A stretch of DNA of 33,648 bases from Antrodiella citrinella (GCA_004802725.1 SGPM01000301.1:1-33648), one strand, 5' to 3'. Numbered from the stretch's first letter, positions 20,698 to 31,668 are shown. Numbers and translations are program-made. The notes: generated from the letters alone by a model not told the origin.

Positions 20698-22642
20698 ATG
20701 CTGTGTTCTCATACTTCTTATCCAAAACCTAATACCTCATATAATAGTTACGCATCATCCTCTACTTTGCCACACATTGAAACTTCAGCTTCTTGCCCCT
20801 CTGAGGCGCCACATTTCGAAACAAGCACCCCCGGGAGCGTATTCTCTTCCCCCCCTCATTTCCTCGGTCTCCAAACTCGTGGAGTTTCGCCCGCTTACAC
20901 ATCGTCTGGTGAAGACGGCAAATCACCGCACTCAAACTCTGCACCTACTTCTTGCCCAATGGAGGGCAAAGGGAAAGACAGGGATGAGTCCACACGCTCG
21001 AGTCCATCAGCATCCTCGTCGCAGGGAGACATGGCGGATACGGAGTTGGAGGCAGGTTCAAGTCAACCGACTGAACAAGGGGAGAGCGCCCCGCCTCCAC
21101 CGAAGAAGAAAAGGACGAGAACATTGACCACACCACACCAATCAGCTGTGCTCCATGCACTCCTTGCTCAGGTAGGGGATAGCGTCTTCTGTGTTCTTAT
21201 TTGTCTGATTGTGAATTCCCATAGTCACGATTTCCTACCACGGCGATGCGCGAGGAAGTAGGACGGTCCATCGGGTTGAGCGCCCGTAAGGTGCAGGTAA
21301 GTTTTGTATTATCTCTTGACTCGACGCGTTTGACACTCACAACATTTGCATTAGATATGGTTCCAGGCAAGTCTCATGGCTTGTATGACGCGTTAGGCAA
21401 TGCTGATCATATTTCGTTGTGCCACAGAATCAACGCCAGAAGGCGCGACGACCACGAGGTCAAAATGTCCCTCCATTGACGCGTCCACCTCAGTTTGGAC
21501 CCTTTCCCAACGTTCCTTCGGGTTCTACTATGGGCATGGCGCCAGCGCCCGGCACTCCCACAGAAGGAGGCCCTTCAAATTTCGCTGGTGGTCCCATCGC
21601 CTCCCTGCCAGATCCCGACCAACTAGCTCCCCTCTTCAGCGCATCTTCGTCCGCCCCTTCGAGTGCAAGCCTCAGTCCCGAATATTTCACACATGGTACA
21701 AGCAGATTCGGCAGACCACCAGGAGGTTCAGTCGCTCAACTTTCTGGACCAGGCATTCCTGGCCCGAGCACAGAACCGTCTATGCTTGGACCTGCACCGA
21801 GAGGACGTTCAGTGGGACCCCGCTTAAGGCGGGGGTCAGTAAGGTCGTCAACTCGTTTTCCAGATCCCTATCCTCGCACTTCTGCCGCTGGAGAAATCCA
21901 GGAAACCCATCGATTGAGCCCACGTCCAACTCGAAGTCTTCCGCCTGCCGCCATGCCTCTGCACGGAGACGAAGACTTCCCCATCACACTGCCTCCTTTG
22001 ATGTTGAACCGTTCTCCGAGTCCCGACGCTCATAGATTGCCAGGATCTAGTACAGGCCCACGACGTCGTGTGCGCTCTCCCCTCGCCTCCTCATCCCACA
22101 CCCCCAGGTATACAGGACTCCATGGTCAATCCTTCGTTGACACAGAGTCGGCGTTCGCTCATCAGACTCCGATGATGAACATGCCACCTCCATTCACATT
22201 GCAGCCTCCTCCGCTCTGGGACGACCCCGCATTTTCTCCATTCAACCCTCCCGGCCCTTCCTCACGCCCCGGAAGTTCCTACCACCCTAGTAGCTCACAC
22301 AGTCTTTCTCGCAGCCAAGCCCGACTGCCATCCCCACCTCATTATAGTTCTGGTTTTACGACAACCACGTCACCAACTGCACTACCCTCTTTAACGAATC
22401 TCTTTTATGAGGGCGTTGCAGGCCCTCCGTCAGATGTAACGCTACCCCCTATTCGCACTCGTTTTGATGTTGTACGACAGGCGGGTCCTCCCCACGAGAC
22501 AACTTTGCCTCAACCATCTCCCACTATGCGTCTTCCTCCTCGTCAGGGTGCTATGGTCGCCCAGCCAGGTCCGTCGCGTCTCCGTGACGACGACGATGAA
22601 CCCGAGGATAGGCGCGATGTACACCAGCCACCACCACGCTAG
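20698..22642 (+). CDS. Homeodomain transcription factor
   Basis: A 590-residue nuclear DNA-binding protein from four exons: 20698-21171, 21225-21296, 21355-21366 and 21428-22642. The homeodomain lies at about residues 135-195. It has a basic N-terminal arm (PPPPKKKRTRTLT), helix 1 (HQSAVLHALLAQSRFP), helix 2 (TTAMREEVGRSIG) and recognition helix 3 (SARKVQIWFQNQRQKARR). The invariant W48, F49, N51 and R53 are all present. Residue 52, usually Arg, is Gln. The spacing is the standard 60-residue type, not TALE. The N-terminal 130 residues are Ser/Pro-rich, and the 400-residue C-terminal tail is very rich in Pro/Ser with short PPP runs, typical of a disordered regulatory region. Basidiomycetes use such factors outside the mating-type locus, for example in fruiting-body development; no mating-type partner is seen nearby. 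Exon 3 is only 12 nt and encodes IWFQ. The start is the first ATG in frame. Confidence 0.93.
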
Positions 22643-22722
22643 GGTTTTCGTTTCGGTCCACTCTCATTCATTTTGTTGTAAAACGAAACACACGAAGCAG
22701 GTTTTCTCTCACGTCCAATGAG

Positions 22723-22742
22723 CTCTCTCTCTCTCTCTCTCT
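22723..22742 (+). repeat. (CT)10 microsatellite
   Basis: An uninterrupted CT dinucleotide run about 80 bp after the homeobox stop codon, probably in its 3' UTR. Confidence 0.9.
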
Positions 22743-22891
22743 TCCTACGGTATACCAAGTCATATTACGGTAATCTGTTGCTTTCGATACGGTCTCTCCG
22801 CTACAATCTCCTCCCTCGTAATCTACATCTTGCATTGCTAGCACACGCGTATATCACCATATCCCTAACTATTCACTCATCTATTTCCTGG

Positions 22892-22912
22892 CATCATCAT
22901 CATCATCATCAT
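22892..22912 (+). repeat. (CAT)7 microsatellite
   Basis: Seven uninterrupted CAT triplets in the convergent intergenic region, outside any coding frame I accept. Confidence 0.9.
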
Positions 22913-23095
22913 CCTCTACCTAGCGTAGATATAATCCTAATCTCTTCTGAGTCTTGTCTCGCCCTATATCTACCAGCGTCGCCATGTTGTCTGTTCTAAT
23001 TTCGCAGCAACATCTTATTGTAGCGACCGTAATGATACCCTACAATTCATCTGTCTTCCTTTATGTGCAACGACGACCAGGTCGACAACTCAACG

Positions 23096-25899
23096 CTACT
23101 CCCGCTCCGAATGTGGCCTCACAAGAGTTTTCTGCGAAGACTCAGCAATGGCACCGGTATCGCCAGACACCACCTCCGGCCCGTCAATACCCCTCCTCTT
23201 CTCCGCCGCTAGCCTTGCACGCAACCGCACCTGACGACGTAACCTCTCCTCCGCATCTGCCCCGTTACTACCAGCCGCGTGGTGTGCACGTTCAGGGTGG
23301 TGGTGCGCAGACAGCCCGCCTGATCCCCCCCGCTCCTCCGTTCCTGACGTATAAGAGGACAATGAATCCGAGATGCCCGCCGTTCCCATCTGCTGAAGCC
23401 GCTTCTCGTCTTCCAGCTTGCTGAACAGTCTGGCGCGAAGAGCAGGGGCGCTTGCCGACTTCTCGTTACTTAATGAATTCGAAGATGGGGGCGCCGCGTC
23501 GTCCTCTGCGACCTGCATTGGCCCGGAATCCGAGCGGGTTTCCGCAGCGTCGATAGTGCGATTAGATTCTGGCACATCAGCTGTTACCATGGTAGCACGC
23601 GAGAGTGCGTGCGGAGAATGGCTTGTGATTTTCGTCGAGGCCATGTGAGCGATTGAGTTCGGAGGATTCGAAGAACGATGTGCTGAGATCTTGTCACCGT
23701 GGGTAGTTGAACGGTGAGCTACATGATCATCCACAACTCGGAGGCTATTGAGGTTGGAGGAAATACTGGTATCTGGATCTGATAGTCGCGACAGCAAAGA
23801 CGGAGTCTCAAGGTGAGAGTCGCTTCCACCGTGATTGGGCAACGTCGAATTCGAGCCGTGGAGAGAAGAACGGCCCGCTGCTGCACGAGCGGCTCCCTTG
23901 ACCGACAACTCGGTAGTGTGAATCGGCGTAGATGCTGTCTCACTGATCGGTTGTTTGGCAGTACTTCGCCGACCAGCGAACTGATTAGATAGGTGAGCCT
24001 GAACCGAAGCCCAAGCATTACGACGGATACGAGGTTTGCCGTTTCCGGTTGGCGCAATATCGACAGGAATAGGAGTCCGAGAATCAGGCAAGGAGGAGGC
24101 TAGGTCGACAGAGACAACACTGCCCGAGTCATCGGTGTCTTGAGTACGCCGGCTCGTCGAATCATTAACTGAAGGGTCTTGCGACTCCACAGCTTTAGCT
24201 TGCAGCTTGCCAGTATCCTGTGGATAGGCTCTGCCTTTGCCTTTTACATCCCGATGGTCAATAGTCTGGGGCGCCTGCTCATAATTACCGAGGTCCCCAT
24301 TTTGCTGTACGTCATCAGACAACCTTCTGGAAGACTCTGCCGCGGCAGCAGCAGAACCGCGAGCGGGAGAACCATGTGGAGGCCTCCGTCGATCGATAAC
24401 ATCTTCTCGTGAAGGTGACCGAGGACGTAGTTCGGAGACCGAAGCGTCATTTGACGAGTGCCCAGAACGGCGATTCGAGTGCGAACGAGAGCGAGAGCGG
24501 GCAGGTGGTGAGCGAGAACGTGAGGTTGATCTCCATCGTCTGCTTCTCTCACCCCAGGTAGGCGGTGGTAAATTGTCCGGAATGTCATACTAAACGTGAG
24601 TCAGCTATTGCACAATACAGTCCCGACATACCAATATTGCATACAAATGCTCACCTGAACAACAGAGTCGTACATTGATAACTCCCGATACGGGGAGCGA
24701 AGGTAGCAATAGAGTTCTGACAGAGTGTGAAAATAGTCAGTAACGTTGGCAAAGAAGTGGTCTGGAGAAAACACGTATCCATGGGGAAAGATGTGCCGTT
24801 ATTAAGGAATGTATATGACTAGCAGGACTGCCGTGACTGCTCTCTCGTCCACGCGGATGGCAAGCGCAATCTTCGTTGTACCAGGGCAAGTCATTTGAAG
24901 AAAAACACATACCGTGTGCGAAGTGCTCTGCGTTTGCGTGCGGACTGGAACTAGATCCACTGATTTGAAGGTCATGCTCGGCATCCATGTCGAGAAATTC
25001 CGCGAGAAGCTTCACAGCGGGCTCAGACCGGATATCCAAAGACTTCATGAGAGAAATGGTGAAAGTAGTGAGAAACTGTTTACGGACACATCAGCACATG
25101 TTCGACAACTTAAGGGACGAGAAGATGATATTCACCTCTACATCGAGGCAACCCCAAACCCTGAGCTCACGTCTCACAAAGATGGTTGCACGAGTGACAA
25201 GGTCCGAGTTGGCAGCAAACTGCGCAGGGATTGGAAATGGTCGATAACGAGTAAATGAATTGGACGCAACGTGCTGCAGTACGTTCATTATTAGACGATG
25301 TCATTATAGACTATGCATAACGCACCTTCGCATATAGCCTGTGCCGGTATATCCATCGCCGCTTGTCTATGGCTCTTTCAAACTCGTCTATGGCTGCCGC
25401 TTCGCGATCTTGCGCCCTTCTACTGCTCCTGCCCCATGTCACTTCTCTCCGAGCTCTGCGTGGCAGTGCACCATTGCTTCGATGCGAAGAAGGCAGCAAC
25501 TGCGGTGATTTTGGAGAGTTTTGCAACGGTGTAAGAAAGTGTTTCTGGAAGTCATATTTGGAGCGGATATGATGTATGAGATAGTCCCCAACGTTTTGAG
25601 AACACAATGGACATCTACGAGATTGTGCTGCGGACACAAAATCGTTGTTTAGCAAGGGAGATCGTTCCAAGCCGAGCTGACTCACCTGTCCATACCAGAA
25701 GACACTCGAAGCAGAACTCGTGTGAGCAAGTTGGGATGACGGTGCGGTCTACGATAGGCTGGAGACAGATGCTGCAATGATCATCATCTACTTCCGGTTC
25801 TTCCTCCTGCTCCGTTGGGTTCCATTGCTCGTCCAAAGCGACCGGCTCGAGCTTGATGCGTTTCGAGGGCGGACTGGAGGTAGAAGCGCGAGCGGTCAT
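23096..25899 (-). CDS. TOPORS-like RING-type E3 ligase with SR-rich region
   Basis: A nuclear RING protein related to animal TOPORS, which acts as both ubiquitin and SUMO E3. I rebuilt six exons: 25686-25899, 25326-25627, 25136-25273, 24913-25075, 24655-24716 and 23096-24589 (2373 nt, 790 residues). The RING is complete: C42, C45, C58, H60, C63, C66, C77, C80 (HCSICLQPIVDRTVIP through RRCPLC). After it come the TOPORS-type blocks: RRWIYRHRLYAKHV, TRYRPFPIPAQFAA, VRRELRVWGCLDVEFLTTF, LLAEFLD, and AEHFAHELYCYLRSPYREL ending in YDSVVQYD. Residues 304-345 hold an Arg/Ser region (SRSRSPPARSRSRS). The long C-terminal tail is disordered and ends with two similar Leu/Arg-rich segments (ALRARLFSKLEDEKRL and RRQVRLRARLAAEKRR). 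The gene shares a short promoter with the divergent phosphatase gene. Confidence 0.92.
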
Positions 25900-26142
25900 A
25901 GACTTTATGAATAATGGGGACAATATTCGTACAAGTTCTCCTGATGGCCGTCTCTGCGCCGATGTGTACGACGTCGAGGATGTCGTTGACGATGATAACA
26001 AATGATGAGGACGACCTTGAGCGACTGGCGCCGTAATATCAGTGGCAACTAGTATGGGCGTCTATGTATACAGCATCCTTGGCAGTGATATCCAACTATC
26101 ACGACGAGCACATCGGCGAACACGACGTCGAGATAATCGGAG
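25900..26142. promoter_or_regulatory. 243-bp bidirectional promoter
   Basis: This separates the start codons of the TOPORS-like gene (minus) and the MDP-1-type phosphatase (plus). The distance is short enough that the two promoters must overlap or share elements. No strong TATA box is visible. Confidence 0.6.
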
Positions 26143-27090
26143 ATGACCAGTAGACTGCCGAAGCTTGTTGCATTTGACTTAGAGTGCGTGGTTTCGCCCT
26201 TTTGTTACTACTTGTGTGCTGAACGAAGATACTATTTGCTCTAGCACAGCTATACCTTGTGGGATCTTTGGATTGATACCCATATTGCTCGTATGTCAAT
26301 CTCATGACCTTTGGCATATTCATCTTTCAAGTGCCACGACGTACAGCACCATTGAGGCGAGCGGGAGATACTCCGAACCAAGTGATAGACAGGTACGACA
26401 TCGTGCTGCTCACTTTGACCTAGTCATCAGGAATTCCACAGATACGCACAGAAATTTGGCTTCTATCGAGATGTTGCCGAGATACTGCACCGGCTACGCG
26501 CTGCAGGTGTAGTTATCGCGGCGTGTTCAAGGACATCTGCGCCAGCACTGTAAGTAACGACCCGGTCGGACAGACCCATCACCGCACTGATCACACACGC
26601 CACAGAGCCCGTGAGGCGCTGTCTTTGCTTCTGGTACCGCCCAACGCAGGTCAGAAACATACTGTACCTGCCCCTGCGATCACATTCTTTGATCAGCAAG
26701 AGATATACCCTGGTAAGCATGTGCATATTGACATTGTCGCGAAGATTCTGACCCAGCGACGTTGCAGGTTCTAAGATCGCTCATTTTAAGAAGTTGCATC
26801 AGAAAACGGGTATCCCGTACACCGAGATGGTGCGTAATCAGTCTCACGTCCTCATTGTCTGAGCTCATAGCCCACAAAGCTTTTCTACGACGACGAGCCT
26901 CGTAACAGAGAAGTCGAATCACTTGGTGCGCGCATAATGATTTAGTAGCCTGTCATTTCTTACCTGATTGTCAGGAGTCACTTTCTGCGTCGTTCGGAAG
27001 GGTCTGGATGATCGTACTTTCGAGCGTGGCTTGACGGTGTGGCGAAATCGTCATCCTGTAGACGTTGCTGCTGTCATCCATCGTCAATGA
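26143..27090 (+). CDS. MDP-1-type HAD phosphatase (magnesium-dependent phosphatase 1)
   Basis: A small HAD-superfamily phosphatase; animal MDP-1 acts on phosphotyrosine and on sugar phosphates or glycated amines. Eight exons: 26143-26183, 26250-26290, 26332-26392, 26442-26549, 26606-26712, 26768-26829, 26880-26925 and 26975-27090 (582 nt, 193 residues). HAD motif I is LVAFDLDYTLWDLW, with the nucleophile D12, the acid/base D14 and T16. The MDP-1-specific DTH follows. Motif II is VVIAACSRTSAP, the conserved lysine region is YPGSKIAHFKKLHQKTG, and the Mg-binding acidic motif is LFYDDEPRNREVESLGVTF. All catalytic positions are intact and the length fits the family. Intron 5' to exon 4 uses the AG of CCACAG rather than an earlier one; only this choice keeps the frame. 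Confidence 0.93.
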
Positions 27091-27666
27091 CGAAGTCGGA
27101 GAGAATGCTGTCTGATTTGTTCCCAATCCTGTGCGTAGAATGGCCATTTATCTATGATCGCATTCAAGATAGCTTGGATGATTCGAGCGGTCGTGAAAGA
27201 CGAGTGACAATTGCCTTAGATCTCCTTCTCGGACCAATTCGGCGGCAACGGGGGTTTGCAACTTGCGAGTTTTCCGTGACGTCGGTCGAATGTACCGCCT
27301 CGGCGAGGATCCTTTTGTGAAAGCAGTGTGCTTGAATCCGTGCAGGACGTTGTCACCTAGATTCGAGATCTACTTATTACCTCGGAGCTGAAAGTGCTCA
27401 ATCATTCTGACATCTTGACCGAACGTATGTGCTCCGAGGAGGAATGTCAAGATATGTTTGCGTCCGTGCGACCACACGATCGACTATTCCGCCGATGCAA
27501 ATGCGGAACGCTCCACTGGTCAGAAGGTAGATCGATCGGTCTTGTGTATCCCGGGACCCGCAACACTCGGCTCCGGTGTGACAACCTGCTACTCATGCTG
27601 CATATGTTGCAGTACGCCTGTGCCCGCATCAGCCATGTTTATTGACAAGTGAGTTGAGTGTTCAAT

Positions 27667-28824
27667 NTGTTACATTTAATTTTGATTGGAATCTTAGTGG
27701 CAGAAAATACACATGTCCTGCTCTTTCGCCTTCTCAGCAACTTAGCAACTCGGACGTCTCGGGCAAGTATAGTTGTGAATGTCGTCACAGCATTCTCTTT
27801 CTGACCTTACTTCCTACGCNGCGAGATGCCACGCAGTGATCATTCTGTTCTTATGCACACGATTCCGAGTCACCGAGACCTCCCAAGGGACCGACGCAAC
27901 GACCATCATGTCACTACCGACCGCAAATGATGCATCTTTCGGCGTTGGATAGCCTCGTGGTTCGTTTTTCCACGGTCATGATACCCATGTGTACTCGCTC
28001 AATAATCAATAGGAGGATTCTGCATACATAGGAGACCGCCCTCGATCTTCTTGNGCAGCTCCATGNCAATCGTCGGCCGAAACACATTGTCGATACTATC
28101 GCAACCCGACGGTCCAACTATAGCATGCCAAGTCGTTGCAAGAACTCTTCTATTTTTCTTTGGTGNGCGCCTGGTCTAAGCCTTTGACGTCGACGTCATA
28201 ATTATTGTCAGCGCAACACCACTGGCAGTCTGTTAATATNGTGGCGGAACTGACACAGATATGATTCTAGGTCTTTGCNNGCGGAGATACCCGACGTGAC
28301 TCAGGAGAGGCATTTTCTCAACTAATCGCCAGTTCATCTCGGTCAGCCAATCTTAGAAATACACGTTGCCAGCTCATTTTTGTGTCCAGAAGTCTAACNG
28401 AGCAGTCCTTCCTCATTGAAGCAATCAGGTGCGTCGTCACACTAACGGTGCCGGAACAATTGATTCAGGACGCATTTTGACTTCTTTTGTGTCTCTGAGC
28501 ATTAAAATCCAAATTCACCCGTCCGTTTCCAGATGATCGGATACGCAATACACAAGCTAACGGCCGACNTGTCCACGCAAGCTACAGTGCTGATACACCC
28601 CGTCCACCGACACGATCAGCCTAAACGTCCGCAGAACCCANTCTGGTGGTTGGACCTTGCGGCGGGCGCATCCGCGGACCTTTCAGCTTCTGACTCGTCN
28701 CTTGAAAGTTCCTCCGGGATGGTAATCGCAGAGCTCAGATCGTGAGCTTTATTTAGCCACATAAATGAGCGGTGAGCGCAAACTTTGTGTAACTTTCGTA
28801 TGACTCATACTNACATTGTTCCGN
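27667..28824. other. Patch of scattered ambiguous bases
   Basis: N occurs at 27667, 27820, 28054, 28066, 28166, 28240, 28279, 28280, 28399, 28569, 28641, 28700, 28812 and 28824, and nowhere else in the window. Isolated Ns suggest unresolved polymorphism or low-quality consensus rather than a scaffold gap. Confidence 0.9.
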
Positions 28825-30378
28825 CGGAGGACTTTTCCGTATGGATCCATTGTCATGGCTGGGCGGTATATAGCAGACCCGCTCAATGTTACGACTGCGG
28901 ATCGTGGAAGTGCAGGGTCGGTCCCATTCGTCATCATAGCGACAGGATACTGGACTACGACGACAGTTGCCGGACAGTACGCCACTCAATTTTCAATTGA
29001 GTTCTGCTGACTATTGTGGACTCGTCGGGCTGTCATAGAAAATCATGCGCAAACGACTTCTTCTGCGGACGACTCGGGCTGGAATGTCGAATTTCCAGTT
29101 CCCCGAGCTTCGCGATTTATAACGGATCGGTCGGCATGTCATATTTTCAGATGGTATATGAAGCTCTGACCCTCTGATTTCATTCTCGTCCGGATGGATC
29201 GTCCCGATTGGGGCGACCTTGTTCACGATGGCGAGTCCTCTGTAACAGTCCAAGTTGGAGCCATAAGACCCATTGTGCTTTGCTTCGCGACAAGTTCTGA
29301 AGGACAAAGACAACGTACGGACTCTTTTGCTCTTGTCTGCTGACTGAATGGCGACGACGACAAGAAACAAGCCACGCCACAGTCACCCCCACAGCGTCTT
29401 CCAGGAACAAGAAGTGCTCTTGTGATCAGTTATCTTCGGCATCGTAAGATGTTGATCCATGTTATTGCCTCCAGGATCGCTCCATCTAGGCCCCACAAAC
29501 GGACCTTATAGTTTCGTGATTTTTGGGTAGACTCGGACTAGTGTATTTAATCATCGATGAACGAGGCAGCTGTTCCCATTTATCTTCGCGCTCTGCTTTC
29601 CATCTTACAGAATCCGCATCTATAGAACGTCCTGGCCCGGCTCCTCGTCCCAGCTTTACACATAGAGCAGCTATTTGAATGTGCCGCAAGGCTTCGCCTG
29701 TCGTACCCTTGACTCGAATTCACGGTAGGTTTGCAGTTCAGTGGTTCTACGGCTGCAAGTTCTTGCTATAGGATTTGTCATGTTGGAACCCGTAGACTGG
29801 TAATGCCACAACAGTAGATACACGGGTCATGGATAGTAGATTGATATGTCCAATGTGCCGTCATATGTGGTTGCCACAATACGCATGAACCCTCCCCGTC
29901 CGACTCATTCGTCCCACAGCATACCCTAAGACCTATCAGATCTTTCCACGGTCTATTCTGCTGCGCTCAAACACCTGTTAGCATCTCCGGCCGCTGTGAA
30001 TACCATCACACAGGTCAAGGAGTCTTTTCGTATAACCACCGGGGAGTGCTCAGTTGCGACTCGGAAGCTGCGCCCGCGAGAGCCTCCGAGTGACTACACC
30101 TTCCTGTGTCCGGAGCTCCCATCGCAGGCATGCAAAGTCAGCAGTTCCCGGACGCACTGGACAACGGAAGCCGATGAATTTTGCTATGGAATGGCAGTAA
30201 GGAAACGAACAAGACGTCCAAAAGCAGTGCGAAACGTTTGATCCTCATGGATGCGCCGCAAGATTGAATTGGCGCCCATCACTATCTAACGGCATATTTT
30301 GACAGCGGCAAAACAAGAAGATGTTTTCTGCCCCGACTTTCACCATGACTAGGCTCTTTCTCCGGAGCTTTGAAAACC

Positions 30379-30384
30379 TATAAA
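30379..30384 (+). promoter_or_regulatory. TATA box of the nucleotidyltransferase-like gene
   Basis: TATAAA lies 110 bp upstream of the ATG at 30494 and is followed by a CT-rich leader, as in other TATA-type fungal promoters. The ATG itself sits in a good context (ACCATGCC). Confidence 0.6.
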
Positions 30385-30493
30385 GCCAAAGCTTGTGCCT
30401 CTTTTCACTTTGATTCCTCTTCTTACGATCGTCTCTCTTCATGACACTTTCTGTAATCACGACCTTTCGACCCCTTCACCTCGCCACACCACC

Positions 30494-31668
30494 ATGCCTT
30501 CTCCAACCCCCCCTCTCAGTATCACTTGGTCACAACCAAAACTACCGGTCACGAAACCTGACCCCCTGAAACCTCTCAATGATATCGCACTCACTCCCGA
30601 CTTCCTTCCTGTGGTACTAAGCGACCTGTCATTGCGTATCGAGAAATACTTCGGGAACATTGGCCCCGTCGAGATTGTCATTCACGGTGGTGCAGCCATG
30701 GTGCTCCATAAAGACATCACCACACGTAAACAGACCTTTGATGTCGACTACTTGCACAGAGCATTCGAGATGCATTGGAAGAAGCACGTGGGTCTATGTG
30801 ATGCTGGTGCCAGGCTGCGGAAATGCATATTGGAGACGGGGGATTATTTTCGTCTTGGTAGAAACTGGATGAACTCCGTGGGAGATAAATCCATAGCCCA
30901 CGCCTTCGAGTATGTCGTCTGACTTCTTTGCTCACGATTACCATTTGCCTAACATACCTTTATAGCCCCACAACCGGAGACACATACGATTGCATGTGGG
31001 ACGCCGCAATGAGCCCCGAGAACAGGAAAGAAAACACCGTCTACAGTTCGCGCCGCCTGACGCTGATCGCTGTACCCTGGTACTGGGCTGCCGCGAATAA
31101 GTTGGATCGGTTCCTTCCCAAAGACGCTACCGACGTCGCGGACATTTTGGAGCTGCTCATGTGGCAACGGCGAAGCAAATGGACCCCTTTGGCTATTGAA
31201 AAGTGGCTAAAGGAAAATTGCTTGGAGATGTATTACGATCGCTACCCGCCGGAGAGACTGCAGAAGCTCCGATCTAAGATCACCGAAACGATGGTCGTCT
31301 GGGAGCAACTCATGCACGACCGTCGCAAGGAGGCGGCATTGCAGGCTCAGCGGCGGGCCTACGAGGAGACGCACCCCCTGGGGCCTCCGCTGGGTGACCC
31401 TCACCCACAGGCGCATCCAGAGGCGCATCCGCAGTCGCAGCCCCAAGCTCAACCGCGGGCTCGAGATCTGCGGGATTTCCCAAGGGCCCCGCAAGCCTAC
31501 ATAAACGGCCCGCAGCCGTTCATGCCAGTGTACCCGCAACCTTACATGCAAGGCCATCCACAGGCTTACATGCAAGCATTCCCGCAAGCATATCCGCGAG
31601 GCTACCCCATGCCACCTGCGCAGAATGCGCCGCAGCATATGCGGGTTGCCCCATCCCGCTCGAAGTAG
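30494..31668 (+). CDS. Nucleotidyltransferase-like fungal protein with Pro/Gln/His/Tyr-rich tail
   Basis: Two exons, 30494-30909 and 30966-31668 (1119 nt, 372 residues). The signature is VEIVIHGGAAMVL at residues 59-71, followed by QTFDVDYLHR at 80-89. A glycine pair after a buried strand, then a D-x-D (D83, D85), is what nucleotidyltransferase-fold proteins use to bind nucleotide and metal. Similar uncharacterised proteins occur in agaricomycetes; their substrate is not known to me. Further residues to about 275 look helical, with conserved-looking segments WDAAMSPENRKENTVYSSRR and LIAVPWYWAAANKLDRF. The last 95 residues are low complexity: HPQAHPEAHPQSQPQAQP, then repeats of the form (Y/F)MQxxPQAY. 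No signal peptide or membrane segment is seen. Activity is inferred from the motif only; a non-catalytic relative is possible. Confidence 0.75.

Larger units (their letters stand above)
22643..23095. other. Convergent 3' intergenic region with simple repeats
   Basis: These 453 bp hold the facing 3' UTRs of the homeobox and TOPORS-like genes. They include (CT)10 at 22723-22742 and (CAT)7 at 22892-22912. No coding frame here is convincing. Confidence 0.65.
27091..30493. other. 3.4-kb block with no convincing gene, partly N-rich
   Basis: This starts with the 3' UTR of the phosphatase and ends with the promoter of the nucleotidyltransferase-like gene. All frames between are short (at most about 120 codons), scattered over all six frames and without recognisable motifs. 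Fourteen ambiguous bases lie between 27667 and 28824, one pair adjacent and the rest single. No terminal repeats, transposase or reverse-transcriptase motifs are visible. The N bases could hide a frame. Confidence 0.55.

Noticed and set aside
28785..29000. Cys/His pattern suggesting a zinc-binding or DHHC-type domain
   Set aside because: The spacing does not fit DHHC or any zinc finger I know, no DHHC motif is present, and two N bases fall in the frame.
28816..29010. Frame with a Thr-rich stretch that looks protein-like (ATGYWTTTTVAGQYATQF)
   Set aside because: It is short and isolated, has no splice partners and lies beside N bases, so I cannot support a gene.
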